64,000 nt of DNA. Origin: Candidatus Gastranaerophilales bacterium. Lineage in GTDB: Bacteria > Cyanobacteriota > Vampirovibrionia > Gastranaerophilales > Gastranaerophilaceae. The notes below the pieces were generated by a model, which was given only the letters and a program-made list of their open reading frames with translations, was not told where the DNA came from and did not search any database. A program made the translations under genes and the position numbers. Each line of letters begins with the position of its first letter. The stretch's first letter is position 1. Of the stretch, positions 26,383-35,329 are shown in pieces. Where the stretch lies: positions 1 through 64,000 of the forward strand of contig CALVDX010000002.1 in the NCBI GenBank assembly GCA_944326425.1, in the 5' to 3' direction.

Positions 26383-27411
26383 CTATCGTTTTGTGCCGTC
26401 AGGGTTGTACTCTTGTTGGCTAACCTGATTGACTGCTTCATCATACTCAAAAACTGTATAATAATTTACGCTGCCGTCGGAGTTATAGGATATGTCCCGC
26501 GTTCTGTTTCCGTTCGCATATTCATAATCATCGAAGTACCGCACACTGCCGTCGGAGTTATAGGATATTGCCCGCGTTCTGTTTCCGGCGCCGTCATATT
26601 CAAAATCATAGAAACAATCCACGCTGCTGTCGGAGTTATAGGATATTTCCCGCGTTCTGTTTCCGTTCGCATATTCATAATCATCGAAGTACCGCACACT
26701 GCCGTCAGAGTTATAGTATATTTCCCGCGTTCTGTTTCCGGCGCCGTCATATTCAAAATCATAGAAACAATCCACGCTGCCGTCGGAGTTATAGTATATG
26801 TCCCGCGTTACGTTGCCGGTCTCATCAAGGATTCTGGAAATCCTGCCGTTTTTAGTGTACTCTATTGTTGTTCCATCAGGCTGGAGTACTGATTTACCCG
26901 CATTTTTCTTGTCAGAAATTGAGTATTTCATCAATTCTTGCTGTGAAAGTTTTGCCGGAGGTGTCTTTGCCGATGGCGGCGTAACTGCAGGGGGCGGAGT
27001 TGTTGGCTTTGGAGGTACTGTCGGGTCTGTTTCCTGCACCGGTGCTGCAGGGGGTGTTCCCTGTGCGGGCGCTGCCGGTGGTGTACCTTGCGCTGGGGCC
27101 GCGCCGCCCGCTTTCTTAAATCCCATCGCCGTATATATCTTATCGATTTGTTCTTTCGTTAGATTTATCACATCGCCAACTTTAATAATATAGCTGTTTC
27201 GCCAGCCTGAACTTGTTTTATCATTCCCGCCGGAATACAATTGTTCGCCTTCTGCTTTCTCTTCTGATTGGATTTCATCAAAAACGCTAAGTACATTATT
27301 CCAGTTTACCTTGCTTGCGTCGCCTTCATATCCCGCCTCTTTGGCTTTGTCCAAAAATATGTACGTTAAGCCTCTGTCTCCGTTCTTTACCGTATAGCTA
27401 AAATCTGTCAT
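26383..27411 (-). CDS. YD-like repeat protein with LysM-like start
   Basis: The 342-residue protein has three parts. Residues 1-90 look globular, with SYTVKNGDRGLTYIF at the start reminiscent of LysM. Residues 100-155 form a Pro/Ala-rich linker with PAQGTPPAA repeated. Residues 170-342 carry five to six repeats with the core YNSDGSV and ENGNRTR-like ends, similar to YD/RHS repeats. Two types of repeat alternate (26 and 25 residues), making a 51-residue, 153-bp higher-order unit. AAAGG lies 11 nt before the ATG. No signal peptide is visible. Its promoter lies in the 27459-27915 module that also precedes the gene at 50882-51394. Confidence 0.8.
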   Translation of the reverse strand: MTDFSYTVKNGDRGLTYIFLDKAKEAGYEGDASKVNWNNVLSVFDEIQSEEKAEGEQLYSGGNDKTSSGWRNSYIIKVGDVINLTKEQIDKIYTAMGFKKAGGAAPAQGTPPAAPAQGTPPAAPVQETDPTVPPKPTTPPPAVTPPSAKTPPAKLSQQELMKYSISDKKNAGKSVLQPDGTTIEYTKNGRISRILDETGNVTRDIYYNSDGSVDCFYDFEYDGAGNRTREIYYNSDGSVRYFDDYEYANGNRTREISYNSDSSVDCFYDFEYDGAGNRTRAISYNSDGSVRYFDDYEYANGNRTRDISYNSDGSVNYYTVFEYDEAVNQVSQQEYNPDGTKR

Positions 27412-27500
27412 CTTGTTTACTGCCTTTCATATTTTTTTAGTACTACTTGTAATACTTCTTACGGCAGCTTTTTTCAAAACTTTAGCCCACCCCACCACAT

Positions 27501-27525
27501 CATATCATATCATATCATATCATAT
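27501..27525 (-). repeat. Five copies of a 5-bp tandem repeat (CATAT)
   Basis: CATAT is repeated five times without error. On the minus strand it reads ATATG and begins about 6 bp downstream of the predicted -10, at the expected transcription start. Confidence 0.85.
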
Positions 27526-27530
27526 AGGGG

Positions 27531-27559
27531 ATTATATCAAGGTTTCAGACCCATGTAAA
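27531..27559 (-). promoter_or_regulatory. Promoter of the YD-repeat gene
   Basis: On the minus strand TTTACA (27559-27554), 17 bp, and TATAAT (27536-27531) match a sigma-70 promoter. The predicted leader is about 115 nt long and begins in the ATATG repeat. Confidence 0.7.
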
Positions 27560-27960
27560 TTCATCTTTACATTTCGTTACATTGGAACATTTGTTAAGTT
27601 TTTGTTACAATCCCCCCTCGCCCCACGCACACTGTCCGGTTAAACTCAATTTGTCACCCTGAACTTGGTTCTTGCTCACTCGCGTTAAACGAGTCTACGG
27701 GCAAAGGCTCACGCTTTGCCCTCCGCTCTCTGCTCGTTCGCGCTTCAGCATCTTACCAACATAGCGTTATACTTGATTTTTGGTATGATCCTGAACAGCT
27801 TGAAAATCGGACTAAAACAAACTGTCTACAAAAACACATAACTAACGATTTTCTACGCTTTCAGGATGACAGTACGCAAGGCGCAGGGAATAATTGTTGT
27901 TGTCGGACGACCTATTACTGGACGGATTTTCAGCACGGCGATGTTTCCAATATACCAATA

Positions 27961-27987
27961 AAAAAGGGCTCTTGCGAGCCCCTTTTT
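27961..27987 (-). terminator. Terminator of rpmE
   Basis: GGGCTC (27966-27971) pairs with GAGCCC (27976-27981) around TTGC; flanking A5 and T5 extend it and provide the T-tract on the minus strand, about 10 bp after the rpmE stop. Confidence 0.85.
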
Positions 27988-27997
27988 GTTAAAATAT

Positions 27998-28198
27998 CTA
28001 CTTTGTGCCGTAGCGTTTTTTAAATCTTTCAACACGTCCTTCAGAGTCAAGGATTTTTTGTTGACCGGTGTAGAACGGGTGGCAGTTAGAACAAATTTCA
28101 ACAGTGATATTATCTAATACAGAACCTGTTTCAATTTCGTTACCGCAAACGCACTTAACAACAGTTTTTTTATAATCAGGGTGAATACCTTTTTTCAT
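27998..28198 (-). CDS. rpmE: 50S ribosomal protein L31
   Basis: The 66-residue protein begins [11 protein letters not shown] and ends HPFYTGQQK...[10 protein letters not shown], diagnostic of L31. It is the zinc-binding type, with Cys in KCVCG and a CSNC pair. Confidence 0.97.
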   Translation of the reverse strand: MKKGIHPDYKKTVVKCVCGNEIETGSVLDNITVEICSNCHPFYTGQQKILDSEGRVERFKKRYGTK

Positions 28199-28314
28199 TG
28201 TGTACCTGCTTTCCTTTCAAGATTCCAAACTTGATAATTATATTTCGACCAACATTATTTTAGCGCGAAGCGAAATTAAAAGCAAGTAAATGTAAATTCC
28301 TGTAAACAAGCGTT

Positions 28315-30072
28315 TTATGAAACCCGTCTGACCAATTCCAGCGCATCTTCGCACTCAGGGAAAATATCAAGCAGTTTTTCCGCCTGAGCAAGCGCGTCAT
28401 CCTGATTATTCAGTTTCTCATAACACTTTGCGGAATTTAAAAGCAAAATTGTATTCTTCGGGTTTTTATTAAGCAAATTCAAAAATATATTATTTGCACT
28501 TTCATATTCGCCCAATTCAAAATAAGTCAACCCTAAAAGGTTCATTGTATCATCATTAACCTTTAATTCAAGAGCTTTAATAAGATAATTTTTAGCACAA
28601 TCATAATCCTTTAAAGCAAAGAATACTCTGCCGGCAACAAACAAAATATACTCATGGTCGCCTGCTGTATGCAGAGCGTCTAAAATAAGAGTTTTAGCGG
28701 CTTCCAAATCATTAAGAGCCAGCTTATTGAGTGCTGTAAAGGTTTTTACTATTGAGTTTGGATCAATATTCATAGCCTTTTTGTAATACTCATCCGCCTT
28801 CTGGTAATCTGCAATTGAATACAAATAATTAGCATATTCAAACACGATATCCAGATCATTTGGTGCAAGTGATATTGCCGTATTAAACTCATCCTCTGCC
28901 CAGTCAAAAAGCCGTTTACCAAGGTATATAACACCTAAATCCTTATGAGCCTTTGCAGCATTCGGGTTCATTTTAATAACTTTTTTCAGAATTTTTTCTG
29001 CCGTATCAGTATCACAAAGCTGAGTAGAAAGAATTGCATACTGGTAAAAAACTTCTGCATTCACCTTATTTTTAAGAATTATTTTATCGTAAATATCTTT
29101 TGCCTTTCTGAGTTCGCCGGTTTCAATATAAAGAGCCGCGAGTTTTTGCGCCGGCATAATAAACTGGGGATTAACCATAACAATACCCTCCAACAGCTTA
29201 ATTGCCGTTTCAAAATCTCTTTTAGCCTCATAGCAGAGTACCATATTATACCGGTAATTTGTTTTCTCAGGATGCGCAAGCGCAAGTTTTTTATAAATTT
29301 CTATAGCTTCATCCGGTTTCGGTATTTTCATCAGCGACAAAGCCCATGCGACAAGAAAAGATTCTGATTCTTCTATTGTGCAGGCCTTTTCAAAATATTC
29401 ACACGCCTTCTCGTGCTGATTTAAGATTTGATAAACAGACCCGACATTATAATTAGCAAGAGCATCCTCCGGATTTACATTAAGGGCTTCAAGATATACT
29501 TCAAGAGCTTTATCGTTATGTCCCATAGTAAGGTAACAAGTTCCGAGACTGTTTATTACCTGCGGATTATTATTAGAAAACCTGCGTGCTTGCTGCAAAA
29601 AGAGTATCGCGTTATCGAACTCCTTTTGGGCCATATATGCAGTACCGGTTAAATACGGGAAAATATATTCTTCTGGTTCAATTTCAGCACCTTTTTGCGC
29701 GCATTCCATAAGTTTGGAGAATTTATTCTGCTTCATATAAACCATTGCTAAGCTTTTATACCCTTCTGCGTAATCCGGACGAAGTTCCAACACTTTTTTA
29801 AAAGCGGCTTCCGACGCAGAATAATCCTCAAGCTCATCATAGCAGCTGCCCAAATAATACCAGGAAGTCGCATCCTCCGGGTTATACTTTACAACATCCT
29901 CAAAATTAACTTTGGCTTCAAGGTATCTGTTAAGATTGATATTGCAAAGTCCGAGCAGTTTTTTATACTCAAAGTTATTCGGCTCATTATTTATAATTTC
30001 TATTATCGCCGCTTTTGCATCATCAAATTTATCGGCTGATATTAAATCATTTATCTCTTCTAAAGTTTTCAT
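28315..30072 (-). CDS. Large TPR-repeat protein
   Basis: Nearly the whole chain is built of 34-residue tetratricopeptide repeats; clear ones include ATSWYYLGSCYDELEDYSA, ALANYNVGSVYQILNQHEKA and DTMNLLGLTYFELGEYESA, about sixteen in all. No signal peptide or catalytic domain is present. I start at ATG 30072; a TTG seven codons earlier is the alternative. It is the last gene of a three-gene minus operon after the HEAT-like and SLOG proteins. It is probably a scaffold, but the partner is unknown. Confidence 0.88.
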   Translation of the reverse strand: MKTLEEINDLISADKFDDAKAAIIEIINNEPNNFEYKKLLGLCNINLNRYLEAKVNFEDVVKYNPEDATSWYYLGSCYDELEDYSASEAAFKKVLELRPDYAEGYKSLAMVYMKQNKFSKLMECAQKGAEIEPEEYIFPYLTGTAYMAQKEFDNAILFLQQARRFSNNNPQVINSLGTCYLTMGHNDKALEVYLEALNVNPEDALANYNVGSVYQILNQHEKACEYFEKACTIEESESFLVAWALSLMKIPKPDEAIEIYKKLALAHPEKTNYRYNMVLCYEAKRDFETAIKLLEGIVMVNPQFIMPAQKLAALYIETGELRKAKDIYDKIILKNKVNAEVFYQYAILSTQLCDTDTAEKILKKVIKMNPNAAKAHKDLGVIYLGKRLFDWAEDEFNTAISLAPNDLDIVFEYANYLYSIADYQKADEYYKKAMNIDPNSIVKTFTALNKLALNDLEAAKTLILDALHTAGDHEYILFVAGRVFFALKDYDCAKNYLIKALELKVNDDTMNLLGLTYFELGEYESANNIFLNLLNKNPKNTILLLNSAKCYEKLNNQDDALAQAEKLLDIFPECEDALELVRRVS

Positions 30073-30121
30073 AATATCTGTATTATTATTCAAACACAGC
30101 CGGATATCAAGTATTTACGAA

Positions 30122-31288
30122 TTATAGAGCTTCCGCAACAGACTTTATATTTTGATTTGTTATATGCGCAAGTCCGGCAGATTTTAAATTTTCATCCAAA
30201 AACCCGAGTTTTTTTATACGTTCCATAGCTTTTAAAATCACCGTCTGATTTTCACTATCAAGCAGTGATTTCAGGGTCTGAACATCTTCAATATAATCTA
30301 TCACAAATACGACAAAAGGACTTGCGTCATACGCCTCCTCTAAAATTCCGCTATTCAAGCGGCCGTATGGTATTCTTGCAAGAATTGAGTGAATTTTAGC
30401 CACTTCCTCTTTTGTATTTTTATCTAAATCAAATAAGTACTCGTCATTATCCGATATTTCCGCAAAAAGCTGTTTTGCCATTATCAAAACAACCGAAGCA
30501 AAGCTTTCCCCGGAGTCAGTAAGTTTATCAAGGACTTCTGCCAGATTCAAATCAAACACAGTATCCAGCGGTATCAGTTCACTTAATCCGGAAAGTATAT
30601 GACACAGAGCAAGTGCCGCCATTTCTGAATGTTTACCGTTTATGCTTTCAGCAAAAGGCTCCAGAGTATTAATTTCTAAAGCAATATACTCAGGAATAGA
30701 TGATTTTTGCATTACATCATATAAACGCTCAACTAATGACACATCACCCCAGCGTGCGATAAGTTTTACACCGCTGTATGCTTCATAATCGTCATTAGAA
30801 CCAAGTTTTGCAAGCCCGAGATTAAAAGTTTGTTCATCATTGAGCTTTTTAAGTGCATCAATAGAATTAAGCGACAAGTATTCATTTTCTGAAAAAATAT
30901 AATTTCTGAGCGTATCAGCCGCCGCACTGTCTGGATTTTGGACAAAATACTTTGCTGCATAACACTTCTCATCGTCGCCGCCCGAGATTAAAAGTTCAAG
31001 CATTTTTACGGCGGCATTTTGAGCATCATATCTGGAAAGAAGCGATACAATAACATCTTCATAATATGGTGAATAATATGGCAGAAACTGATAAAGGTTT
31101 TGATAATTAGTTTCATTACAGGCATCAAAAATACGCTTAGCAACATTCTGTTTAATAAAACCAAACATATAATCATCCCGTGCAACAAGTTCTTTAAAAA
31201 GCTGCAAATCCGGTTTTTCAACCAGTTGTTTTGCAACGGGTTCATATTCTGCCGGATTTTTCCCGGTAAGTTTTTTTAAGAGTTCCAT
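30122..31288 (-). CDS. HEAT-like helical repeat protein (388 aa)
   Basis: The 388-residue protein is wholly helical, with paired helices that look like HEAT/armadillo repeats (for example SLNSIDALKKLNDEQ and VILKAMERIKKLGF). No membrane segment or enzyme motif is seen. It begins 3 nt after the SLOG gene, with GGA 7 nt before the ATG, so the two are translationally linked. The family is not recognised. Confidence 0.7.
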   Translation of the reverse strand: MELLKKLTGKNPAEYEPVAKQLVEKPDLQLFKELVARDDYMFGFIKQNVAKRIFDACNETNYQNLYQFLPYYSPYYEDVIVSLLSRYDAQNAAVKMLELLISGGDDEKCYAAKYFVQNPDSAAADTLRNYIFSENEYLSLNSIDALKKLNDEQTFNLGLAKLGSNDDYEAYSGVKLIARWGDVSLVERLYDVMQKSSIPEYIALEINTLEPFAESINGKHSEMAALALCHILSGLSELIPLDTVFDLNLAEVLDKLTDSGESFASVVLIMAKQLFAEISDNDEYLFDLDKNTKEEVAKIHSILARIPYGRLNSGILEEAYDASPFVVFVIDYIEDVQTLKSLLDSENQTVILKAMERIKKLGFLDENLKSAGLAHITNQNIKSVAEAL

Positions 31289-31291
31289 AAA

Positions 31292-31873
31292 TTAATCCAG
31301 ATAGAAAACTGTTACAACTTTGTGACCTTCTTCAGCATACTCAACTGCAGTATGAAGAGTTTTGGAAGTATGTGAAAGAAAACAGATTAACTGGTTGCAA
31401 TCATCGATAATTTCTCTGTTACAAACTCTTGATGCATCGGCAAGAGTCATCATAGCCCTGTCAGCATGCTCAACAATATTCGGAACACCGATTAATTGAT
31501 CCTGCACGTCACTCGGCTGCTGCCCGATTGTTTGCGGAAGAATAACTTTTAATTTATCGGGGTTTGACTTCATCGCTCCGCGGATTGCCGCAGCATTTGT
31601 ACCGCAGGACCCGCCTGAAGTAATAATTGTATTTCCTTGCTGTACAAGTGCGGTAGTAAGCGTTTCAATCATCTGCTGGTGAGTAATAGCAAGGTTTCTT
31701 GAACCTATTATCGCAATTCTTTTTGCAGGCTGCTTAATCGTTGCAAGTTCCATCGCAAGTTCATCCACCGTATCAGGTGAGGCATGCGCCACGTCCATAT
31801 CATCTATAGGCACCATAATTGATGACTGTTGTTGTTTTTCATCTTCATCAGCAAAATTCTTAATTTCTGTCAT
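31292..31873 (-). CDS. SLOG/DprA-like Rossmann protein
   Basis: The 193-residue protein starts with an unstructured ~50 residues and continues with IAIIGSRNLAITHQQMIE, then TIITSGGSCGTNAAAIRGA. These match the GSR and SGG...G..A.A motifs of the SLOG superfamily (DprA, LOG), which bind nucleotides or nucleic acid. It is shorter than DprA and lacks the DprA winged helix, so a natural-transformation role is doubtful. AAGG 11 nt upstream supports the start. It heads the operon with the HEAT-like and TPR genes. Confidence 0.78.
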   Translation of the reverse strand: MTEIKNFADEDEKQQQSSIMVPIDDMDVAHASPDTVDELAMELATIKQPAKRIAIIGSRNLAITHQQMIETLTTALVQQGNTIITSGGSCGTNAAAIRGAMKSNPDKLKVILPQTIGQQPSDVQDQLIGVPNIVEHADRAMMTLADASRVCNREIIDDCNQLICFLSHTSKTLHTAVEYAEEGHKVVTVFYLD

Positions 31874-31961
31874 TTTTTCTACCGCCTTCTAATTGCAAAA
31901 AATATTTATTTTGAGTATGCTGAACTATACTAGCATAAAAACATAATTTTGGGAATAGGGA

Positions 31962-34454
31962 ATGGAAAACATTTTAAACAATCTTAATCAGGAACAACTG
32001 GAAGCAGTCAAAACAATAAACGGATCTCTACTTATTCTGGCCGGAGCAGGCAGCGGCAAAACAAGGGTTTTGACATCACGTATTGCTTATATGATTAAAA
32101 ACGGGATACGTGCACGGGAAATTCTGGCGGTTACTTTTACAAACAAAGCGGCAAAAGAAATGCGTGCAAGACTATCTTCGATTCTTGGTGAAGAAACAGT
32201 AAGAAATATGTGGGTAGGCACCTTTCACAGCATTTGCGGAAGAATACTCAGACAGGACATTGAAAACTACAAATTCCAATCAGGCAGATTTCTTGATAAA
32301 AATTTTTCAATCTATGATGAACAGGATTCGCTCGCTATAATCAAGCAGTGTATTAAAAAGCTAAACCTTGATGATAAACTTTACCAGCCAAAACTTGTTA
32401 AGGCAGTTATTTCAAACGCTAAGAACAAAATGGAGGACGCATACAATTTTGCAACCTTTGCACGGGATTTTAAAACCCAGAGAATAGCACAAATCTATGA
32501 AATGTATGAAAACACTCTTACAAACAATAATTCCATAGACTTTGACGATATGCTTATGCTCGCGGTTAAACTGCTTGAACAAAACGGAGAAGTCCGCAAA
32601 AAGTATTACAACAAATTTAAACATATTCTGGTGGATGAGTTTCAGGACACCAACCAGGCGCAATATCAATTAGTAAGAGCATTGTATACAAACAATCTTG
32701 AAGAAATTCCGCCGGAACGCTCGCTCTGCGTTGTAGGCGATGTCGACCAATCTATTTACAGCTGGCGCGGTGCGGATTTTAAAATTATTCTTAATTTCCA
32801 AAAGGATTTTAAAGACACAAAAATTATTAAACTTGAACAGAATTACCGCTCAACCGCAAATATCCTTGCGGCAGCAAACGCGGTTATTGAGAATAACGAG
32901 GAACGCGTTGATAAAGTTCTCTACTCTCAAAAGGGCGACGGTGAAAAAATTACACTGTACGAAGCAGAGGATGAAACAGATGAAGCAACCTACATTGCAT
33001 CAACAATAAAAAGTACGTCTGAGGACTATAATAAGTTTGCCGTACTATACCGCACAAACGCTCAATCACGAGCGATTGAAGAAGCAATGATTGCCGCAGG
33101 TATCCCTTATAGAATTTACGGCGGACTTAAGTTCTATGACAGAAAAGAGATCAAGGATGCTGTAGCCTACTTAAAACTAATCTATAACCCCGACGATTCG
33201 CAGAGTTTCAGGCGGATTGTAAATGTCCCGAAACGTTCAATCGGGGAAACAACTCTAAAACATCTGCAGGACTTTGCGGACAAAAATGAAATAAGTCTCT
33301 ATCAAGCCGTAAAACGTCTTGACGAAATACCGGAAATCAAGACAGGAACAGGAACAAAGTTAAAGGATTTCGTTAAACTTATAGACAAATTCAAAGAAGA
33401 ACAGCCTAATTATCAATTATACGAGTTTATAGGACTTGTACTTGAAAGAAGCGGATATATAAGAGAGCTGCAATCGCAGAACACACCGGAGGATGAGGCA
33501 AGAATTGAAAACCTGCAGGAATTTGTAAACGTAGCCAATGACTTTGAGCCGGAAGATATTAATAACACGTTCGGCGAATTTCTGGCACAAATTTCTCTGG
33601 TTTCAGACCTTGACGGATTAGACGAGATTGCAAACAACGTAACACTTATGACACTGCACTCATCGAAAGGTCTGGAGTTCCCGATTGTATTTCTTGCAGG
33701 GATGGATGAAGGGATTTTCCCATCGCAGCGTACGTTTAATTCTGCCTCTGAAATTGAGGAAGAACGCAGGCTTATGTACGTAGGGGTTACAAGGGCGGAA
33801 GAGAAACTTTATCTTCTGGATGCAAAACGGCGTCAAATGTGGGGTGAATATAAATACTACAATCCGAGCAGATTTTTAGAAGAAATCCCCGGTAAACTCC
33901 TTGATGTACAACAGTCAAATGCAGGCTTTGTAACAAGAACTTTCAAGAGCGCGGTTGACAAGATTAAAACAGGAAAATCAACTTTTGACAGTGACGGATA
34001 CGTTAAGCCTGTAAGCGGCTTTGGCAGTAATTTTACAGCCCCCGGAACAAAGAGAATACCTGATAACACAAGCAAAAATACTGTTTCATACGCAAAACGA
34101 CCGCAGACTTCACCGGCCAGAGCCATTCTTGTTAAATCACAAAAGAATATTGAAAAAAATAAAGAACGGGCAGATAAATTCTTTGAGGACAATGCAATAA
34201 AACGCATGCTTGAAGAAAAAAGGAAAAATGAAAAAATTCAGGAAGAACTTGCACATCAAAAGGAACAGGAAATATCCTCGGGACACGTTGAATACTACTT
34301 TAACGAAGGGGAGCGGGTTTTTCACGAAAAACTCGGGATAGGTCATATCGTTGAGGTTATCCAGGTCGGCTCAAGCACAATGTACACAATAGACTTTGGC
34401 GCAAAAGGCAAAAAAGCCATGGATGCAAGTTATGCAAGACTAAAAAAATTTTAA
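31962..34454 (+). CDS. pcrA: UvrD/PcrA-type DNA helicase
   Basis: A superfamily 1A 3'-5' DNA helicase for repair and recombination-intermediate processing. The 830-residue chain has Walker A GAGSGKT at 28-34, TFTNKAAKEM, motif II DEFQDTN near 226, motif III QSIYSWRGAD, LEQNYRST, HSSKGLEF and VTRAEEKL. The C-terminal tail ends in a Tudor-like piece (GERVFHEKLGIGHIVEV) as in PcrA. PcrA/UvrD fits better than Rep. Confidence 0.94.
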   Translation: MENILNNLNQEQLEAVKTINGSLLILAGAGSGKTRVLTSRIAYMIKNGIRAREILAVTFTNKAAKEMRARLSSILGEETVRNMWVGTFHSICGRILRQDIENYKFQSGRFLDKNFSIYDEQDSLAIIKQCIKKLNLDDKLYQPKLVKAVISNAKNKMEDAYNFATFARDFKTQRIAQIYEMYENTLTNNNSIDFDDMLMLAVKLLEQNGEVRKKYYNKFKHILVDEFQDTNQAQYQLVRALYTNNLEEIPPERSLCVVGDVDQSIYSWRGADFKIILNFQKDFKDTKIIKLEQNYRSTANILAAANAVIENNEERVDKVLYSQKGDGEKITLYEAEDETDEATYIASTIKSTSEDYNKFAVLYRTNAQSRAIEEAMIAAGIPYRIYGGLKFYDRKEIKDAVAYLKLIYNPDDSQSFRRIVNVPKRSIGETTLKHLQDFADKNEISLYQAVKRLDEIPEIKTGTGTKLKDFVKLIDKFKEEQPNYQLYEFIGLVLERSGYIRELQSQNTPEDEARIENLQEFVNVANDFEPEDINNTFGEFLAQISLVSDLDGLDEIANNVTLMTLHSSKGLEFPIVFLAGMDEGIFPSQRTFNSASEIEEERRLMYVGVTRAEEKLYLLDAKRRQMWGEYKYYNPSRFLEEIPGKLLDVQQSNAGFVTRTFKSAVDKIKTGKSTFDSDGYVKPVSGFGSNFTAPGTKRIPDNTSKNTVSYAKRPQTSPARAILVKSQKNIEKNKERADKFFEDNAIKRMLEEKRKNEKIQEELAHQKEQEISSGHVEYYFNEGERVFHEKLGIGHIVEVIQVGSSTMYTIDFGAKGKKAMDASYARLKKF

Positions 34455-34477
34455 AAAATAACGGGAGATAAGAATAG

Positions 34478-35329
34478 ATGGATTTTAATTCAAAACTAAT
34501 TGATACTGTAAGCAAATTTTTTCTTACGCACAAGGTATTAATTTTTAGTATTATAGTTAACGTTATTATTGCCTATATTGCAATAAAAGCACTGGACTTA
34601 TTATACGCAAAAGCGCAGGAAAAACTCAAAAACCATAAAAATGAAGCACCTATTTTAAGGATTGTACCGGTGTGCATCAAGGTTTTAAAAATCTTAATCC
34701 TGTTTTTAATCATAGCAGCGTTTTTGCAGTCAAACGGTTACTCGGTAACTTCACTCCTTGCAGGTTTCGGTATTATTGGTATGGCAGTAGGTTTTGCGGC
34801 AAAAGAAACTATTGCAAACGTTTTCGGCTCATTTGCGGTTATCTGGGATAAAGTTTATAAGGTCGGCGACTTTATCAGATTTAACGGAATGGAAGGAACC
34901 GTTATGGATATTAACTTCCGCTCCACAAAACTCGTTACAATGGATAACTACATTATCAATATCCCGAATAATATAATGGCGGACTCCGCGGTAACAAACA
35001 TAACAACCATAAAAGCACGCAGGATAGATATGCTTGTGGGGATTGAATATTCTACATCCAACGAAAAAATTGCACGCGCCGTAGAAATTCTAAGGGCTGT
35101 AGCGATTGATAACCCGCAGGTTGAGGATGACCCGCTCGCATTTGTAAGTTCACTGGATGACAGCCAGATTACGCTGAGATTATATGTAAATACCAGAACT
35201 CGGATATGGGCAGAATACTGTCTTATAAAAGATGCTGTTATACGAGAAATTATAAGAAGATACAGGGAAGAAGGGATAGAATTTGCCTTCCCGTCACAAA
35301 CGGTATACGTTCAAAAAAATGAAAATTAA
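34478..35329 (+). CDS. MscS-family mechanosensitive channel
   Basis: The 283-residue protein has three membrane helices in the first ~130 residues. The third is followed by GFAAKETIANVFGSFAVI, the pore-lining signature, and then the beta domain with VGDFIRFNGMEGTVMDINFRST. It opens under membrane tension to release solutes during osmotic downshock. GGGAG about 11 nt upstream supports the start. The rlmH gene begins inside its last 11 bp. Confidence 0.92.
   Translation: MDFNSKLIDTVSKFFLTHKVLIFSIIVNVIIAYIAIKALDLLYAKAQEKLKNHKNEAPILRIVPVCIKVLKILILFLIIAAFLQSNGYSVTSLLAGFGIIGMAVGFAAKETIANVFGSFAVIWDKVYKVGDFIRFNGMEGTVMDINFRSTKLVTMDNYIINIPNNIMADSAVTNITTIKARRIDMLVGIEYSTSNEKIARAVEILRAVAIDNPQVEDDPLAFVSSLDDSQITLRLYVNTRTRIWAEYCLIKDAVIREIIRRYREEGIEFAFPSQTVYVQKNEN

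Larger units (their letters stand above)
27459..27915. repeat. ~460-bp duplicated promoter module, copy 1
   Basis: Starting at TTACGGCA (27459) the sequence matches 51456-51923 closely for about 460 bp, with indels and substitutions. Shared landmarks in order are CAAAACTTTAGCCCAC, a CATAT tandem repeat, TTCATCTTTACATTTCG, a nearly identical ~120-bp block starting CGCCCCACGCACACTG, the palindrome GGGCAAAG/CTTTGCCC (27699-27721), and TTTCAGGATGACAGTACGC. Both copies end upstream of minus-strand genes for unrelated proteins. Confidence 0.9.

Noticed and set aside
26374-26892. 172-residue plus-strand frame with repeats of a Val/Gly/Tyr/Pro pattern
   Set aside because: It is the antisense of the YD-like repeat gene; its repeats follow from the repeats of the real gene, which has a Shine-Dalgarno site, a promoter and a terminator.
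31292-31873. dprA itself
   Set aside because: The protein has the SLOG core but is about half of DprA length and lacks the C-terminal winged helix; the neighbours are not competence genes.
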